Shown: one piece after another, positions 32,157 to 42,091 of the stretch | Layout: the number at the start of each line of letters is the position of its first letter | Numbering within the stretch: the stretch's first letter is position 1 | Assembly: GCA_020746835.1 (NCBI GenBank) | Contig: JAGPNK010000028.1 | Location: 1-64,000 of the forward strand | From: Stachybotrys elegans | Taxonomy: Eukaryota > Ascomycota > Sordariomycetes > Hypocreales > Stachybotryaceae | Length of the DNA: 64,000 nt | Direction: 5' to 3' | Notes under the pieces: model-generated | Told to the model about the DNA's origin: nothing | The model's input: the letters and a program-made list of their open reading frames with translations, nothing else | Databases searched by the model: none | Program-made: the position numbers and the translations under genes

Positions 32157-32649
32157 ATGAAGCTTTCTCTTTTTGCCTTGGCTACTATTGCTGTTAGCAG
32201 GTAAGCTGTATTCTATCCTGTCCACCAGTCAACGACAGCTATGACTAACGATCGAGTTTTGATAGCGTTTCTGCAGACATCCACAGAGCTGTCCACTGTT
32301 TTGACGTAACATTCCCGGGAGGTGGAGGACCTATGCCGGTTAGAGCCCGAGAGAAGACCCGATGCGCTTGCCAACGCTACCGACGAAGGAACACCGGCAA
32401 CAACCATTGGGACAGATGCCCTGACTGCTATTTTGATGAGGTAAGCGGCGGTAGATGTCATAGTTTATGGTCTCTTTTGACTTATGATTAGCGCCGTGGA
32501 ACATGCATCTCCCCTGCCCGCCATATTGGTGGTGACGAGGTAAGAATTATTTCCTGCAAGGAATGAGCCGCACGCTTACGTTCACTTAGATGTACTTCTA
32601 CTGTACAACCAGCTGCAACGCCTATGGCTCTAGGGTTGATGAAAACTGA
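32157..32649 (+). CDS. Small cysteine-rich secreted protein (four exons)
   Basis: Exons 32157-32200, 32266-32440, 32492-32539 and 32590-32649 join in frame to 108 residues. All donors are GTAAG-type and introns are 50-65 bp. The signal peptide is MKLSLFALATIAVSSVSA. The mature part is basic and has eight cysteines in pairs (VHCF, TRCACQRY, DRCPDCYF, GTCIS, FYCTTSC). The spacing suggests disulfide-bonded hairpins, as in fungal effectors or antimicrobial proteins. I do not recognise a family. The many short exons argue that it is a genuine gene even though the surroundings are degenerate. Confidence 0.7.
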
Positions 32650-34035
32650 TGAGTACGACCGATGGTTGAAGAAGCCCAGATTGCCAGTTGGGTGTCTAGA
32701 CTGTCAGCAATGGCCATGTTATCGGACGGGTGCGAATACCGTCAGCGAGGTACTAAGTACAGACAAATACAATAGGCAGAATTGGTCTCTGTAATACTTC
32801 TGGTAGAAACCTTTGATTGTGGTCTTACTCTCTGTTAGGTGCCCTAGATTGCTATCCTCTACATTTATTACCAAGCTACACCATTCTCAACGACTAGTGG
32901 CCTAACTCTCAGTGCCCTGCGGAAGTTGCCAAACGGGATCTTGGTTGCGAATTTTCTGAAAAGAGGGCAATGTCTGTGTCCGCCGTTGCTTTGTAGACAC
33001 GCTTGTCGATTCGTGTAGACTGCTCGGGGTCCTCGTGATTGGCTGCTTCAGATTCCATCTTGTCTTCTTCTTCTCGTCGTTGGACCATTCATTTGGTTCT
33101 TTCTCGGAGGCGAGTTTGGACGAGAGCATCTGGACCTTTTAAGCGCCCACGATGGACTGCAGACGTTTGTACTTGGTGATTGCGACAACCTCAGCCAGCT
33201 TGAGAAGTGCGCATTAGATGATCTTCACATTGACATGCTTGGTATCCTCGTCGACTAGAGAGCCGATGGCTTTCCGGAACTATCGTACTGAGGGACACTG
33301 TGCAATGGCAAGTCCCCATGCTTACCAGTGGGGTAACTATCAGCGAGAATACAGTGTTTATAAGCCTTGAGAAGTATACTAAGGAATAACAGGCTTAACG
33401 GAACACTCGGAAGGTCTTTGTTGGAGGAATTAAACATGCTACCTCTGATGAAATCGCGGCACTTGACTTGAAGACGGCGCAGACTCTTTTGGAATAGAGA
33501 ATTTATCAAACCCAGCCAAAGAAACTGTTGAGCTTTGCGTGAATCAGATATCTATGTTAGAGAATGACCACCCTTACGCTGTGCTATCGCTGATCTCTTC
33601 CAGAAACCAAGTCCATCCAACGGTGGCCGATGTTTAATAATCTTCTCAACATCAAGACACCTTAAACAATCAATCAGCAAATGCTTCCTGCTTTGAGGCA
33701 CAAGGTCCCCAACCTGCGGGTTGTAGGAGGGTCCAAGCCTGCTGCCGAATGCCCTCCAAAATAGGGAGAACGGGGAGTCCTAACCGTCTAGGAGTGATCA
33801 GCTATATTTTTGGTCCTAGTATGTCTCACTCTCTATAGTACATCTGATGCCTGATCTCAGTTTAGTGCTGGCATGTTGCGCCTGTCTGTCCTTAAAGGTC
33901 TCGTTAGTAGAGGGAGATATTATTGGCCTTGAGGTTATCCTGCTGCTTCACTTTTAGCTCTCTTGTCTGGTAACACCTCGACAGCATCGATATCCATTAA
34001 TCTTGGGACATAATATAGTATTGGATTGCAACTTA
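32650..34035. other. Intergenic, no confident gene
   Basis: Two short minus-strand frames (32902-33129, Lys/Thr-rich; 33255-33509) lack start context and family signatures. Composition is moderately AT-rich. Confidence 0.3.
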
Positions 34036-34985
34036 TTAAGAGTCTTCGGTGACATGGTCAATGAATGTATCGAATCCGTCCATAAATCTCTCCCCGTCGC
34101 CCTCAGCTTTGGCATGAGAGAATTCTAATCTTTGCAATATTTCTAGGGTTCTGGTACTCTTCTCTTTACAACCGTCTATATCGATTGTCGAGCTGATGAA
34201 ATGGAATTTCCTTTCCCGATCGAAGCGCTGGCCAAGATCTATTCCATAATGGTGGCTGGTGATTATGACTGTGATCGATTTGGCAAGCGAATACCTAGAA
34301 GCCGGGCCATGTTGAATCATTGATGCTGCTTTTTACGGTCCAGATCGTTGGCTTGCACCGGGTGTTCAACCACACAAAAAACGTGAAGGGGGCCAAGGTG
34401 GCTTCTGTCCACCATATGGCACCGGCAATTTGATGACTTAAAGGGCCCTGCACAATGTCCCCGGCTGATCAATACTGTCAAGTCATCTTTGATTATACTT
34501 TCAGCCGCACGCCAATGCGGAGCTCTGTTGTCTATTGCACTGACCTGCCGCCCAAATCTGCAGGATCCCTGCGCCTCTATGTGGTTCATATACCAAGGTT
34601 AAATCCCGGTGGATGTCGTTGGCATAGATAAGTGCTTGGGTGGATTTTGTCCTTGGCAGAATCTCGGTACAGGATATCCAATCTTGGTAGGAGATGAAAA
34701 TTGGCTTCCTGGAGAAGCATAACGGAAAAGGGGGCTAGTAACGGGATATCCGTCAAGTCAGCGGAGGAGCCGGTTTGCATCTTGAGGATGTGCAAGAGCA
34801 GACGCGAGGACAGGTAGATGGCGCCCAGAATACGAATGACAGTTGTGAGGACTGGCCCTTCCATGATCACGCGGCATGAATCTTTGCACATCGGGAAACA
34901 GTCCGGGGTGGAGCGTGTACGGAAGAGGAAGAATTTCGAAATAATCACGTAAATCAACACTGGCTACCAAAGTGCTGTTTGACAC
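34036..34985 (-). CDS. Hypothetical protein, possibly a multi-exon gene or a decayed one
   Basis: Three consecutive minus-strand frames (34960-34586, 34589-34317, 34320-34036) follow each other almost without gaps but in different phases. This would fit one gene with two short introns or a gene with two frameshifts. The first contains a hydrophobic LTTVIRILGAIYLSSRLLLHIL stretch and an LLQEANFHLLPRLDILY helix. A possible intron runs from GTATAT near 34594 to a GGCAG acceptor near 34545. No domain is recognised. Confidence 0.3.
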
Positions 34986-35161
34986 AATTCCATTTAACTC
35001 CAGTTCAGTAGCCTCAAGAACTCAATAGATGACGCTGGGAGATGGTCGACAGGATTTTCATAGAGAAGCCGCAGGAGGAGCGCCATGTAAGTGTTATTGA
35101 ATATCTTTGAATACAAAAAAAGGAATGGAAAGGAGAATACCTAAATCCGGCAAGATGGTAT

Positions 35162-36291
35162 TCAATGTTTGTGGCCAGAAAAGTCGCATTTGATAGGAGG
35201 CGATTCAGGGACGTCTTGAACTTTCAGCAAAGGTATGGTCTCATTGACCCGCGTTCTGGCAACAGTGGTATCCATATTCCTTGCGCACGGAGCATTCGGT
35301 TGCTTGCACCGAATTCCGCTAAATTGAGTCAGCTATATCCTCACGGCTGATGGCAAGACTTACTCATCGGGCCAACGAAACTGGCAAGTCCCACCTGGAA
35401 TAATCTTATTCTCCAGATATATCCGAGCAGTGCCATACTGGTGACCAATGTCGGCATGGCTCGGTTGGATGGCGGGCAAACCGCCGGGTGAGACTCTGTC
35501 AAAAGTTGCCAAGACGACTTCCTGCGCCCAGTTCTCCTGTTGGTCTGGACGTGGTCAGACAGATCCACATGCCTAAAGGAGGGAACGTACTCGTCTGTGC
35601 ATATTCATCACTGATTCTGGGATCAGCATCATATGCGGCCTCCCAGATAGGATTCCGGGAAAAGTCTGAATCGTTATGGCCTGCAACACCGTGGCGATCC
35701 AAGATGTGAGCGAATTCGTGAATGAAAACAGTCGGAGAGTTGTCACAGTCTCCAAAGAAGATGATGTCGCCCCGGTCGGAGCTAGTTCATTAGTTTTGGT
35801 ATTGCTTTGGTACTGCTTCGTGTTAACACTTACAAGGCGTAGGCACTTCGAGCACCAGGTAGACCCATGATGGTACGGACGTATTGGCGGGTACGGACTG
35901 GTATGCGTCCAAAAGTGTCTCGCATGCCGAAGAGATCCATCTCTGCCGAGCGATGCCTGCAAAAGACCCAAGGGGTTTCGCAGTCATCGTACGTCACGTC
36001 GTACGCATCGACATCAGCGGGGCTAAAGCCCTCTTGGATTGCGATATCATAGCAACGCAGTGGGAGATCTGACACATTAGCATTCTAGGTGTTGTTATTA
36101 TTGCCAGACAACTTACTTCCGTCAACCCACAGGCGGTAAAGGTGACGGACTGGCCGAAGAGTATTAAGAAGAGACACATCCATGGAAGGGGTGACAGGGT
36201 CGACGATGGGCTTGTCGAGTCTTTGCCCATCGACTAGCTGAAACAGGGAGAGAAGAGGTGCCAGGGCACCGAAAACGATAGACGTATGCAT
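35162..36291 (-). CDS. Secreted zincin related to conidiation-specific protein 13
   Basis: Five exons (36291-36117, 36068-35834, 35781-35591, 35544-35364, 35318-35162) splice in frame to 312 residues. A signal peptide (MHTSIVFGALAPLLSLFQLVDG) is followed by LRCYDIAIQEGF, a DDCETPWVFCRHRSAEMD block, GRIPVRTRQYVR and FFGDCDNSPTVFIHEFAHILD. HEFAH is an HExxH zinc site. The later APGG-like FDRVSPGG and IIPGGTC segments are also found in the con-13 family of Neurospora. Six or more cysteines support secretion. Con-13 is expressed during conidiation, and its biochemical role is not established, so peptidase activity is inferred from the motif only. Confidence 0.82.
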
Positions 36292-36348
36292 TTTGAACAG
36301 GTTTAAGTGACCACAGTCTGAATCGTAGACTGCTGTGTCAGTCTCGTA

Positions 36349-36356
36349 CTTATAAG
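36349..36356 (-). promoter_or_regulatory. TATA-like element of the con-13-like gene
   Basis: The palindrome cttataag lies about 58 bp upstream of the ATG at 36291. It is the only TATA-like match near the start. Confidence 0.35.
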
Positions 36357-37609
36357 AATGGCACCGGGAACCAATGGACAGATTTACTGGGTAATGTCAG
36401 ACTACTGCGGCTTGAGTAAGCTTACCCTTTCTTATTTGGTTGTGGGTATAACGTTAATTATTGGCTGTAGCCATTGGTTCTGCTACACAACCATGTCGGT
36501 CTCAACGGCCACTGTCAAAAAGGGAAGACCCGAAAGAACATGTCCGGGATATTGTCTTGTCATACATCTCGGGTACTTAGCTAGCCGTAAGCAGACGGCA
36601 AATAGGGCCGACCAGCACCCACAGGGCGGAGCGCGATGTCCTCTTTGCATTATGGTTAACACCAACCTGGTAATCGCCTAGACAATGGAAACAAAAATAG
36701 ACACAGGAACCACAAAAGGACGAAAAGGGTGCAATGCTTGCCAGGACCCCTGTAGCTCGTCGATCAAAGAAAACACCTGTGGTATAACTACACAGCCGCA
36801 CCAAAGGATTTATTTCAGGCTCGCCTCAACACCCCGGGGTGACTTGGCTAGGAAACGCAATGAGTGAGGCATCTAGTTGATAGGGTCCGAGATATAGACA
36901 TGACCCACCTAACCACGTGCTTACAACTATCAAGGCATATATGAGATGGATTTACTTTTGTAGTTGAAACATCGACCGTACCTGTTAACTCAATGCCCCT
37001 CTGCTCTATGAGGTCCATCCTAATGTTTCATCTGTCCTAGGCCTGAATCTTAAGCAGGATTTCAAAATGGCCAACTGCCCCTAATAGAGGAACTCACATT
37101 GTCCACTTGTACGTGGATTTCAAATTGAATGGAGAATGTCTGCAGACTCTGTTTCTGTATAACTCTGGCGTGAGCTTCGTTGCAGGGAATACCATTGTCC
37201 TGAGCTTCTGCTGTTCTTATATCACCCTGCGTAAATGCCTATACTAACAGTGGCTACAAAGCGCTGTGTAAACCGCAGACGAAGGACGCGGCGGCGATGG
37301 CCTGACTCGGACGAACCCGCCTCCGAGGTCGACGATGCACCTGCCTTCCTCTCCGAATTGGAATCCACCTTTGTGGCACCTAATAAGTCTAATAGTCCAA
37401 GTCCGAATCCATGCAAGCCGGGATTCTATCGGCTCCGGGAACAAAGACTTGCGTCTACGGTGTAGCGGTATCATTCACGCCTTCCCTGATCATTCTTCCG
37501 GACGAGGTTTACGCCGAATTGAAGTACAGACCACGATACCCAGCGTCGCCAAGTAACTGAGAGCAGACTAGACGCAGAAGGATTGCTCATCGTTCCAAGA
37601 GCCATCCAC
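36357..37609. other. Intergenic, no confident gene
   Basis: Frames in this stretch are short. An Arg-rich plus frame at 37235-37465 has no recognisable domain and no convincing start. Confidence 0.3.
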
Positions 37610-37910
37610 CGTCGACACCAGTTATACCACAGTCCGTCAGTCTGGAAAGCCTAGAGAGAATTGCAAATATAGTGGAGAGTTATGATATCCATGAGCCGGT
37701 TTACATGTTTTATGGGCCGTGGATGTCGGGACTGAAGGAAGACATACCATCTTCTAACGTGGAAAAGGCTGTAATGTGGTGGCCTATCTCACGGGTCTTT
37801 CCCCATTGTAAACTGTTTGATGAAATGACAGACTTGTTTTGAAGTGAATGCCGAGGACCAATCGAACATGGGGATCTCCCGTTGCCTAAGAGGGTAATAC
37901 ATAAGTTGCC
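37610..37910 (+). pseudogene. Relic of a BTB/POZ-type protein, C-terminal part
   Basis: The frame reads LESLERIANIVESYDIHEPV, then WMSGLKEDIPSS and WWPISRVF. This resembles the region after the BTB domain in fungal BTB proteins, in which an ALERLA..VDKYD helix is followed by a Trp-containing repeat. A TGA at about 37841 interrupts it. Family-like sequence (GPIEHGDLPLPKRVI) follows in the same frame. The N-terminal BTB domain is absent. Confidence 0.45.
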
Positions 37911-38386
37911 TTACTTTAATAGATAGGTGGTTTGCAGGACAATATTGGCCATCGTGTTTCAAGATAGCCGCTGATGTTCATTCTATTCAAATGTGAACAG
38001 TAGGACCTGTAGACAAAATGCTAAAACTCCTTTATGACGGTTGTCAATCATTATATGATACCGCTTCGCATGCTCGGCCATTTTATTGGGACTTTGATAC
38101 GGTATGTACATAAAGTTGGCCTTGTCAACCTACAAAACAAGCGACCTTTTCTAGGTTGTCGTATCGACTGCTGTACAGAACGCTCTCTAGTTTGGACGCC
38201 GATGTCCTGGTCCAATTGTTCCCTCTACTTCGGCCCCTCCCCTGCTAGCCACGACGAATGTAGGGTGTCAGCCATATCAAAGCCTGCTTAGCGAATATCA
38301 TGGAGACAACACGAGACATGGGCTTAGAGGAAATCGATAAATGACAAGTCTCTTCACGAGGCGAACATCCATTAAGACGCTAGACG
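37911..38386. other. Intergenic, no gene seen
   Basis: AT-rich DNA without supported frames between the BTB relic and the 17-bp tandem repeats. Confidence 0.35.
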
Positions 38387-38482
38387 TGCGTATACACTAA
38401 AAGTCCCTATACGCTGAGGGTCTATATACGCTAAGGATCTGTATACGATGCAGGTCTGTATACGCTGCAGTTCCGTGTACAC
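38387..38482. repeat. 17-bp tandem repeats in the promoter of the cold-shock-like secreted gene
   Basis: About five imperfect units of the form tacgct..ggtctgta run from about 38390 to 38480 at a regular 17-bp period. They end ~25 bp before the TATA box. Arrays of this size can act as multiple regulator binding sites, but there is no sequence evidence for a particular factor. Confidence 0.75.
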
Positions 38483-38506
38483 TAAAGCAATGCGGGTATA
38501 CTCAAG

Positions 38507-38515
38507 TATATAAAG
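38507..38515 (+). promoter_or_regulatory. TATA box of the cold-shock-like secreted gene
   Basis: tatataaag lies ~97 bp upstream of the ATG at 38612 and just downstream of the 17-bp repeats. Confidence 0.55.
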
Positions 38516-38611
38516 CAAGGAAATGCCGTTACAGATTTAAGTAACTGCCAACACTTTTTACCTTCTAGATAGAGTTACATTTTAAAGCTTCATTATTGCC
38601 CTCTGCACATT

Positions 38612-38875
38612 ATGAGATATTTATCCCTCTTAGCACTGGCTTCTACAGCTTCTGCATTGATCTGTACAGCCAAGTTCTACAATAAAGAGAAAGGTTACGG
38701 CTTTTGTTCAACTGGTAACCCAACAGTTGATTACTTCTTTCACCTCGCAGACATAGTTGATTCACGCGAAGGCTCCCACATAGTTGAGGGAACCTGTTTG
38801 ATTGGTGATCTCAGAATCAACCCGGAGAAACCTAAGAGTTATCACCTTGCGAACATCAAGATATGCACGCAATAA
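38612..38875 (+). CDS. Small secreted protein with a cold-shock-domain-like (OB) fold
   Basis: The single-exon ATG frame codes for 87 residues. The first ~16 (MRYLSLLALASTASAL) are a signal peptide. The mature 70 residues follow the cold-shock domain outline. TAKFYNKEKGYGFCS corresponds to the RNP1-like KWFNxxKGFGFI strand. DYFFHLADI corresponds to the RNP2-like DVFVHFSAI. A VEGTCL..DLRI.PEKPKSYHLANIKI tail matches the last strands. Aromatic residues of both motifs are mostly kept. Four Cys (near 18, 32, 62, 85) could form two disulfides, which cytosolic cold-shock proteins lack. Nucleic-acid binding outside the cell or in a host is an inference. The gene stands alone among repeats. Confidence 0.65.
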   Translation: MRYLSLLALASTASALICTAKFYNKEKGYGFCSTGNPTVDYFFHLADIVDSREGSHIVEGTCLIGDLRINPEKPKSYHLANIKICTQ

Positions 38876-39093
38876 TGGTATGTAAGTTCTCTAATAGGTG
38901 TATATTTTCTAGGTACTGACATTATGTAGGTGCCGTCCAAACAACAGCCCCTTATGGAAGTTCAGAAGGCATCAGCTAGTCTTGGATGTATGCAGATAGC
39001 GGTATGCTAAGTTGGATTATTATTGGAAAGGTTATAGGAAAGGGCATGTTTCTAATCAAGATACTATATTCACGGTAGTATTGGCAATTTAAT

Positions 39094-39142
39094 GTGGGAT
39101 TTCCCGTTCGTGTGCCCCAATGGGATACAGACCAGTGATTGG
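39094..39142 (+). repeat. Dispersed repeat B, copy 1 (short)
   Basis: Shares tttcccgttcgtgtgcccca and the following atgggatacagacca with copies 2 and 3. Confidence 0.75.
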
Positions 39143-39269
39143 CAATTTAATTAATGACAATCCAGCTAGTATGATGAGGAAAAGAGTGTGCAGTGTGGGA
39201 TGTAAGCAGTAGAGAGCAAATAAACAGTAGAGGTGGTGCCTAGATCCAGCTAGTATAGTCAAGACTTAT

Positions 39270-39381
39270 ATGGGGTTTCCCGTTTGTGTGCCCCAATGGG
39301 ATACAGATCAACGACTTAGAGGAGGCTCCCTCTGACGATAAAGAGGGTATCAAATCAATAGATGACACTTGGCGAGAAAAT
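39270..39381 (+). repeat. Dispersed repeat B, copy 2
   Basis: About 110 bp align by eye with 41793-41903. Shared blocks are the gtgtgccccaat core, gaggaggc.ccctct, acgataaa, atcaatagat and a final agaaaat. It differs from copy 3 mainly by transitions. Confidence 0.8.
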
Positions 39382-40005
39382 ACACGTCCCAGAGGACTAT
39401 GACCCAGACGTTTGGGTTCACCACGGCATCCTGCAGGTCCAGCCTGGTCCAGCCAGCTTGTATTATCTGCAGCCTTGACAATAACCTCATGCCGCCAGTC
39501 ATGACCATGACCAATTTGGCGTATCTATAAATGTCGGACATGATGCATATCTGCAAGATCAGTACGGCCCAGGATGCCGCTAGCCCGTCTCGCAACGCCG
39601 CGGAGCAGCACCAAAGGGCGCACAAGGCGGCCGAGGGGATTGCCGAATTGTCAACCAAGGTGGTCAAGAAGCTGCGAGACAGGACAGGAGTAGCCGGCCA
39701 TGGCTGATGGTCAATCATGCGGCCAAGGCCTAGGCCTTCGTTGACCGGGTTCTCGTGGCCGCGACCAAGGGCGAAATGTAGAAGGCATGGGAGCTTGCTA
39801 TCTCTGCAGAGAACTAGACAAAGGATGCAAAATGGAAGCGGTTTCCTACCGAAATGGGACGGGCAACAGGCGCTGATATCATGGCCTGAGGGCAGGGAAT
39901 GAATGAGGCATTCTATCTACATCGCGGTATCGAGATTTCTTATGCGGTGTATACAGGATTTCAATTTAGTATCAACTAATATGAGATCAACGTGGAAATG
40001 AATAT

Positions 40006-40640
40006 CTAAATAGCCGCGGCGTAGGCTACAAGATACTGGTCTAGGGAAAATACAAGTCTCGTATTATTGCCGCCGCTTGCAATGGCCAGCTGAGGTGTAT
40101 GCATGAAGCCCATGGATTCGTCTTCGACAAGAGCAATGCGAAGAGCACGGGCGTACCGGGTACTTACACACCAAAAATACACTGCCAAATCTAAAAGAAA
40201 CAAAGAGTGGTCAGATGACGGTAACATGATCAATCGAGCCGTGCTCCCGCCAATGTTGGAAATAGGCTGGACTATCACAATACCGATAACGCCATCCAAC
40301 ATAGCAGTGACGGTGGCGACGGCTCCGAGGCGAGAGATGATCAACTGCGTGGTGGAGAGAATCGTGAACGTCGTCCCCAGGCTTGGCGCTCAGCGCAGCG
40401 CCAGAAAACGCCTGGAGAGGCGTCACTGCCACAAGCTCTATGAGGGCAAACGACAGTCATATGGGAACGCTGATACCGGTGAAGGCACCTGTAAGAGACG
40501 TACCCAACATGCTGGCGCCGAGGGAGGACAAAGCAGTTGACAGCCCACCTTCGTAGACGAGCATGATGAAGCCTACCCGAGCTGCTGGATGACTGCCTCG
40601 GCCGCGTGAGCAAGCCAACTGGCATACAGAAGCCTATCCA
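40006..40640 (-). pseudogene. Relic of a cation/proton antiporter (CPA/NHX-like)
   Basis: The minus strand reads GFIMLVYEGGLSTALSSLGA, a TGA, then LSFALIELVAVTPLQAFSGA. After a frame change comes SLGTTFTILSTTQLIISRLG followed by AMLDGVIGIVIVQPISNIGG. This order matches the N-terminal transmembrane part of fungal sodium/hydrogen-exchanger-type antiporters, where the corresponding motif is AAMLDDVVGLV; here one Asp of the DD pair is Gly. A stop, a frameshift and loss of the rest show it is dead. TGA and TGG/GAC changes could reflect RIP. Confidence 0.7.
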
Positions 40641-41277
40641 ACGAGGCATGGATCCAGTTCACAGCCAGTAAAAACCCACTGATATTATATTACGGCTGGG
40701 TCTGGTTGTGATAGGAACATGCCGTTCAGCCATGGTGAAAGTCACGAACTGTCATGGAGCTGCTAAATATACCACAATCGATAGGGCGAGATGTTCAGGC
40801 TGGTAACAGACTCCACCAAGGACAAAGAGCGAAAGAGCTGACAAGGTGTGGATGCACAGTGGTTTGGTATTATGATTGTGAAGAACAGTTGAAGTTAAAA
40901 TTGGCTCGATGGAGGTGAAAACAAGCTCAATGGCCCGGTTTAAGTGAAGTCACTGGTGTAGGGTAACTTGGTTCTTCACAAAACCCAAATGATACCATTA
41001 AGGGACTGAGGAAAAGTTATGAATTGAACCATTATTGGTGAATCCATAGACTTTAACGCATTGCTGGACTCTGCCGAGGGTAAATATATGTTGCAAGTGT
41101 CGTCAATTCATCAGCGACAAGTAATTGGCCCTGACCTAACCGGCCACCACCTTTTGTCTACTTGGCTACCTCTTGTGGCTAATGGCGTGGCCGTAATAGG
41201 TCAAGACTCCAATGCCGCAAATTTTGCAGGGTCATTGTCAGGGCTGCTAACAAAGTAGCTGCAAAGGTCAGGATCTA
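40641..41277. other. Intergenic, no gene seen
   Basis: About 0.6 kb with only short random frames. Confidence 0.35.
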
Positions 41278-41389
41278 GGCTGCTGGTAGAGGTTATCATC
41301 AAGGCCGCCAGCGAAGGTCATCGTCAGGGCTGCCGGCGGAGGCCAGGGTCACTATTAGATGCCAGATCTTGATAACCTCTGCCAGCAGC
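41278..41389. repeat. Inverted repeat enclosing ~25-bp tandem units
   Basis: gctgctggtagaggttatca at ~41279 is mirrored by tgataacctctgccagcagc at ~41370. In between, units of the type ggc(t/c)gcc.gcg.aggtcatcgtca repeat imperfectly. Related gtcagggctgct units begin already at ~41235. The layout could be a small non-autonomous element or a hairpin-forming repeat. Confidence 0.6.
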
Positions 41390-41792
41390 TATGATAATAC
41401 CCCCCTATTGTATTAGGCGGATTATGACAAGCTGCCTTACTAATATGCGGTATCGGCGTCTTGATGACCCTCAGCCACATGATAGTGCGTCGGGGGTGGC
41501 CAGTTTAGTAGCTAAGGGCGGTAATTGTAGAAAGAGGCTGCCTGCCTAAATTCCGCCCCTCCATGTTCCCGCCGTCGAGGAAAGCTTCCATACCGCCACG
41601 GGTTGTTCATTGGCGCTTGCTGCTTCCGTCGTTAGGCTGAACAGGTGAGATTGTGACGAAGTACCTCTAATGGTAGCTCCTCGGTACGGCGCCGTATCTC
41701 TGAGCCAGAGAGCCGGCGTAGCGTGGATGTAAGCTGTCCCTAACACTTGATAGCTGCGTAGAAGGCCGGCATATATGTTTCCTTAGTGTGTG

Positions 41793-41903
41793 TAGGATTT
41801 CCCGTTCGTGTGCCCCAATCGGATACAGACCAGTGACTTCGAGGAGGCCCCCTCTAACGATAAAGGTATCATCAGATCAATAGATAATAATTGGTTAGAA
41901 AAT
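41793..41903 (+). repeat. Dispersed repeat B, copy 3
   Basis: See copy 2. The match starts at ggatttcccgttcgtgtgcc and ends at agaaaat. Confidence 0.8.
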
Positions 41904-42091
41904 TTAAGAAAGCTTTCTAGCCACCTCATACCGCAATTGGTCAGAAGCTTCTGTCGTGATGCCGCTGTGGCGTTGGGCGCAACATGCGGGAAGGCTTCTG
42001 CCTAGTGACTCGATCAAAGCTGGATGTGGCTGGCGTGCACGTATATCATAACGACGGCGGAGAATGCCAAGTAGTGAGATTAAACTAAATT

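Larger units (their letters stand above)
38876..39999. other. Repeat-rich intergenic DNA
   Basis: Holds two copies of dispersed repeat B and a duplicated atccagctagtat. A plus-strand Ala/Arg-rich frame around 39540-39710 is open but interrupted by stops soon after. It is not recognisable. Confidence 0.35.
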
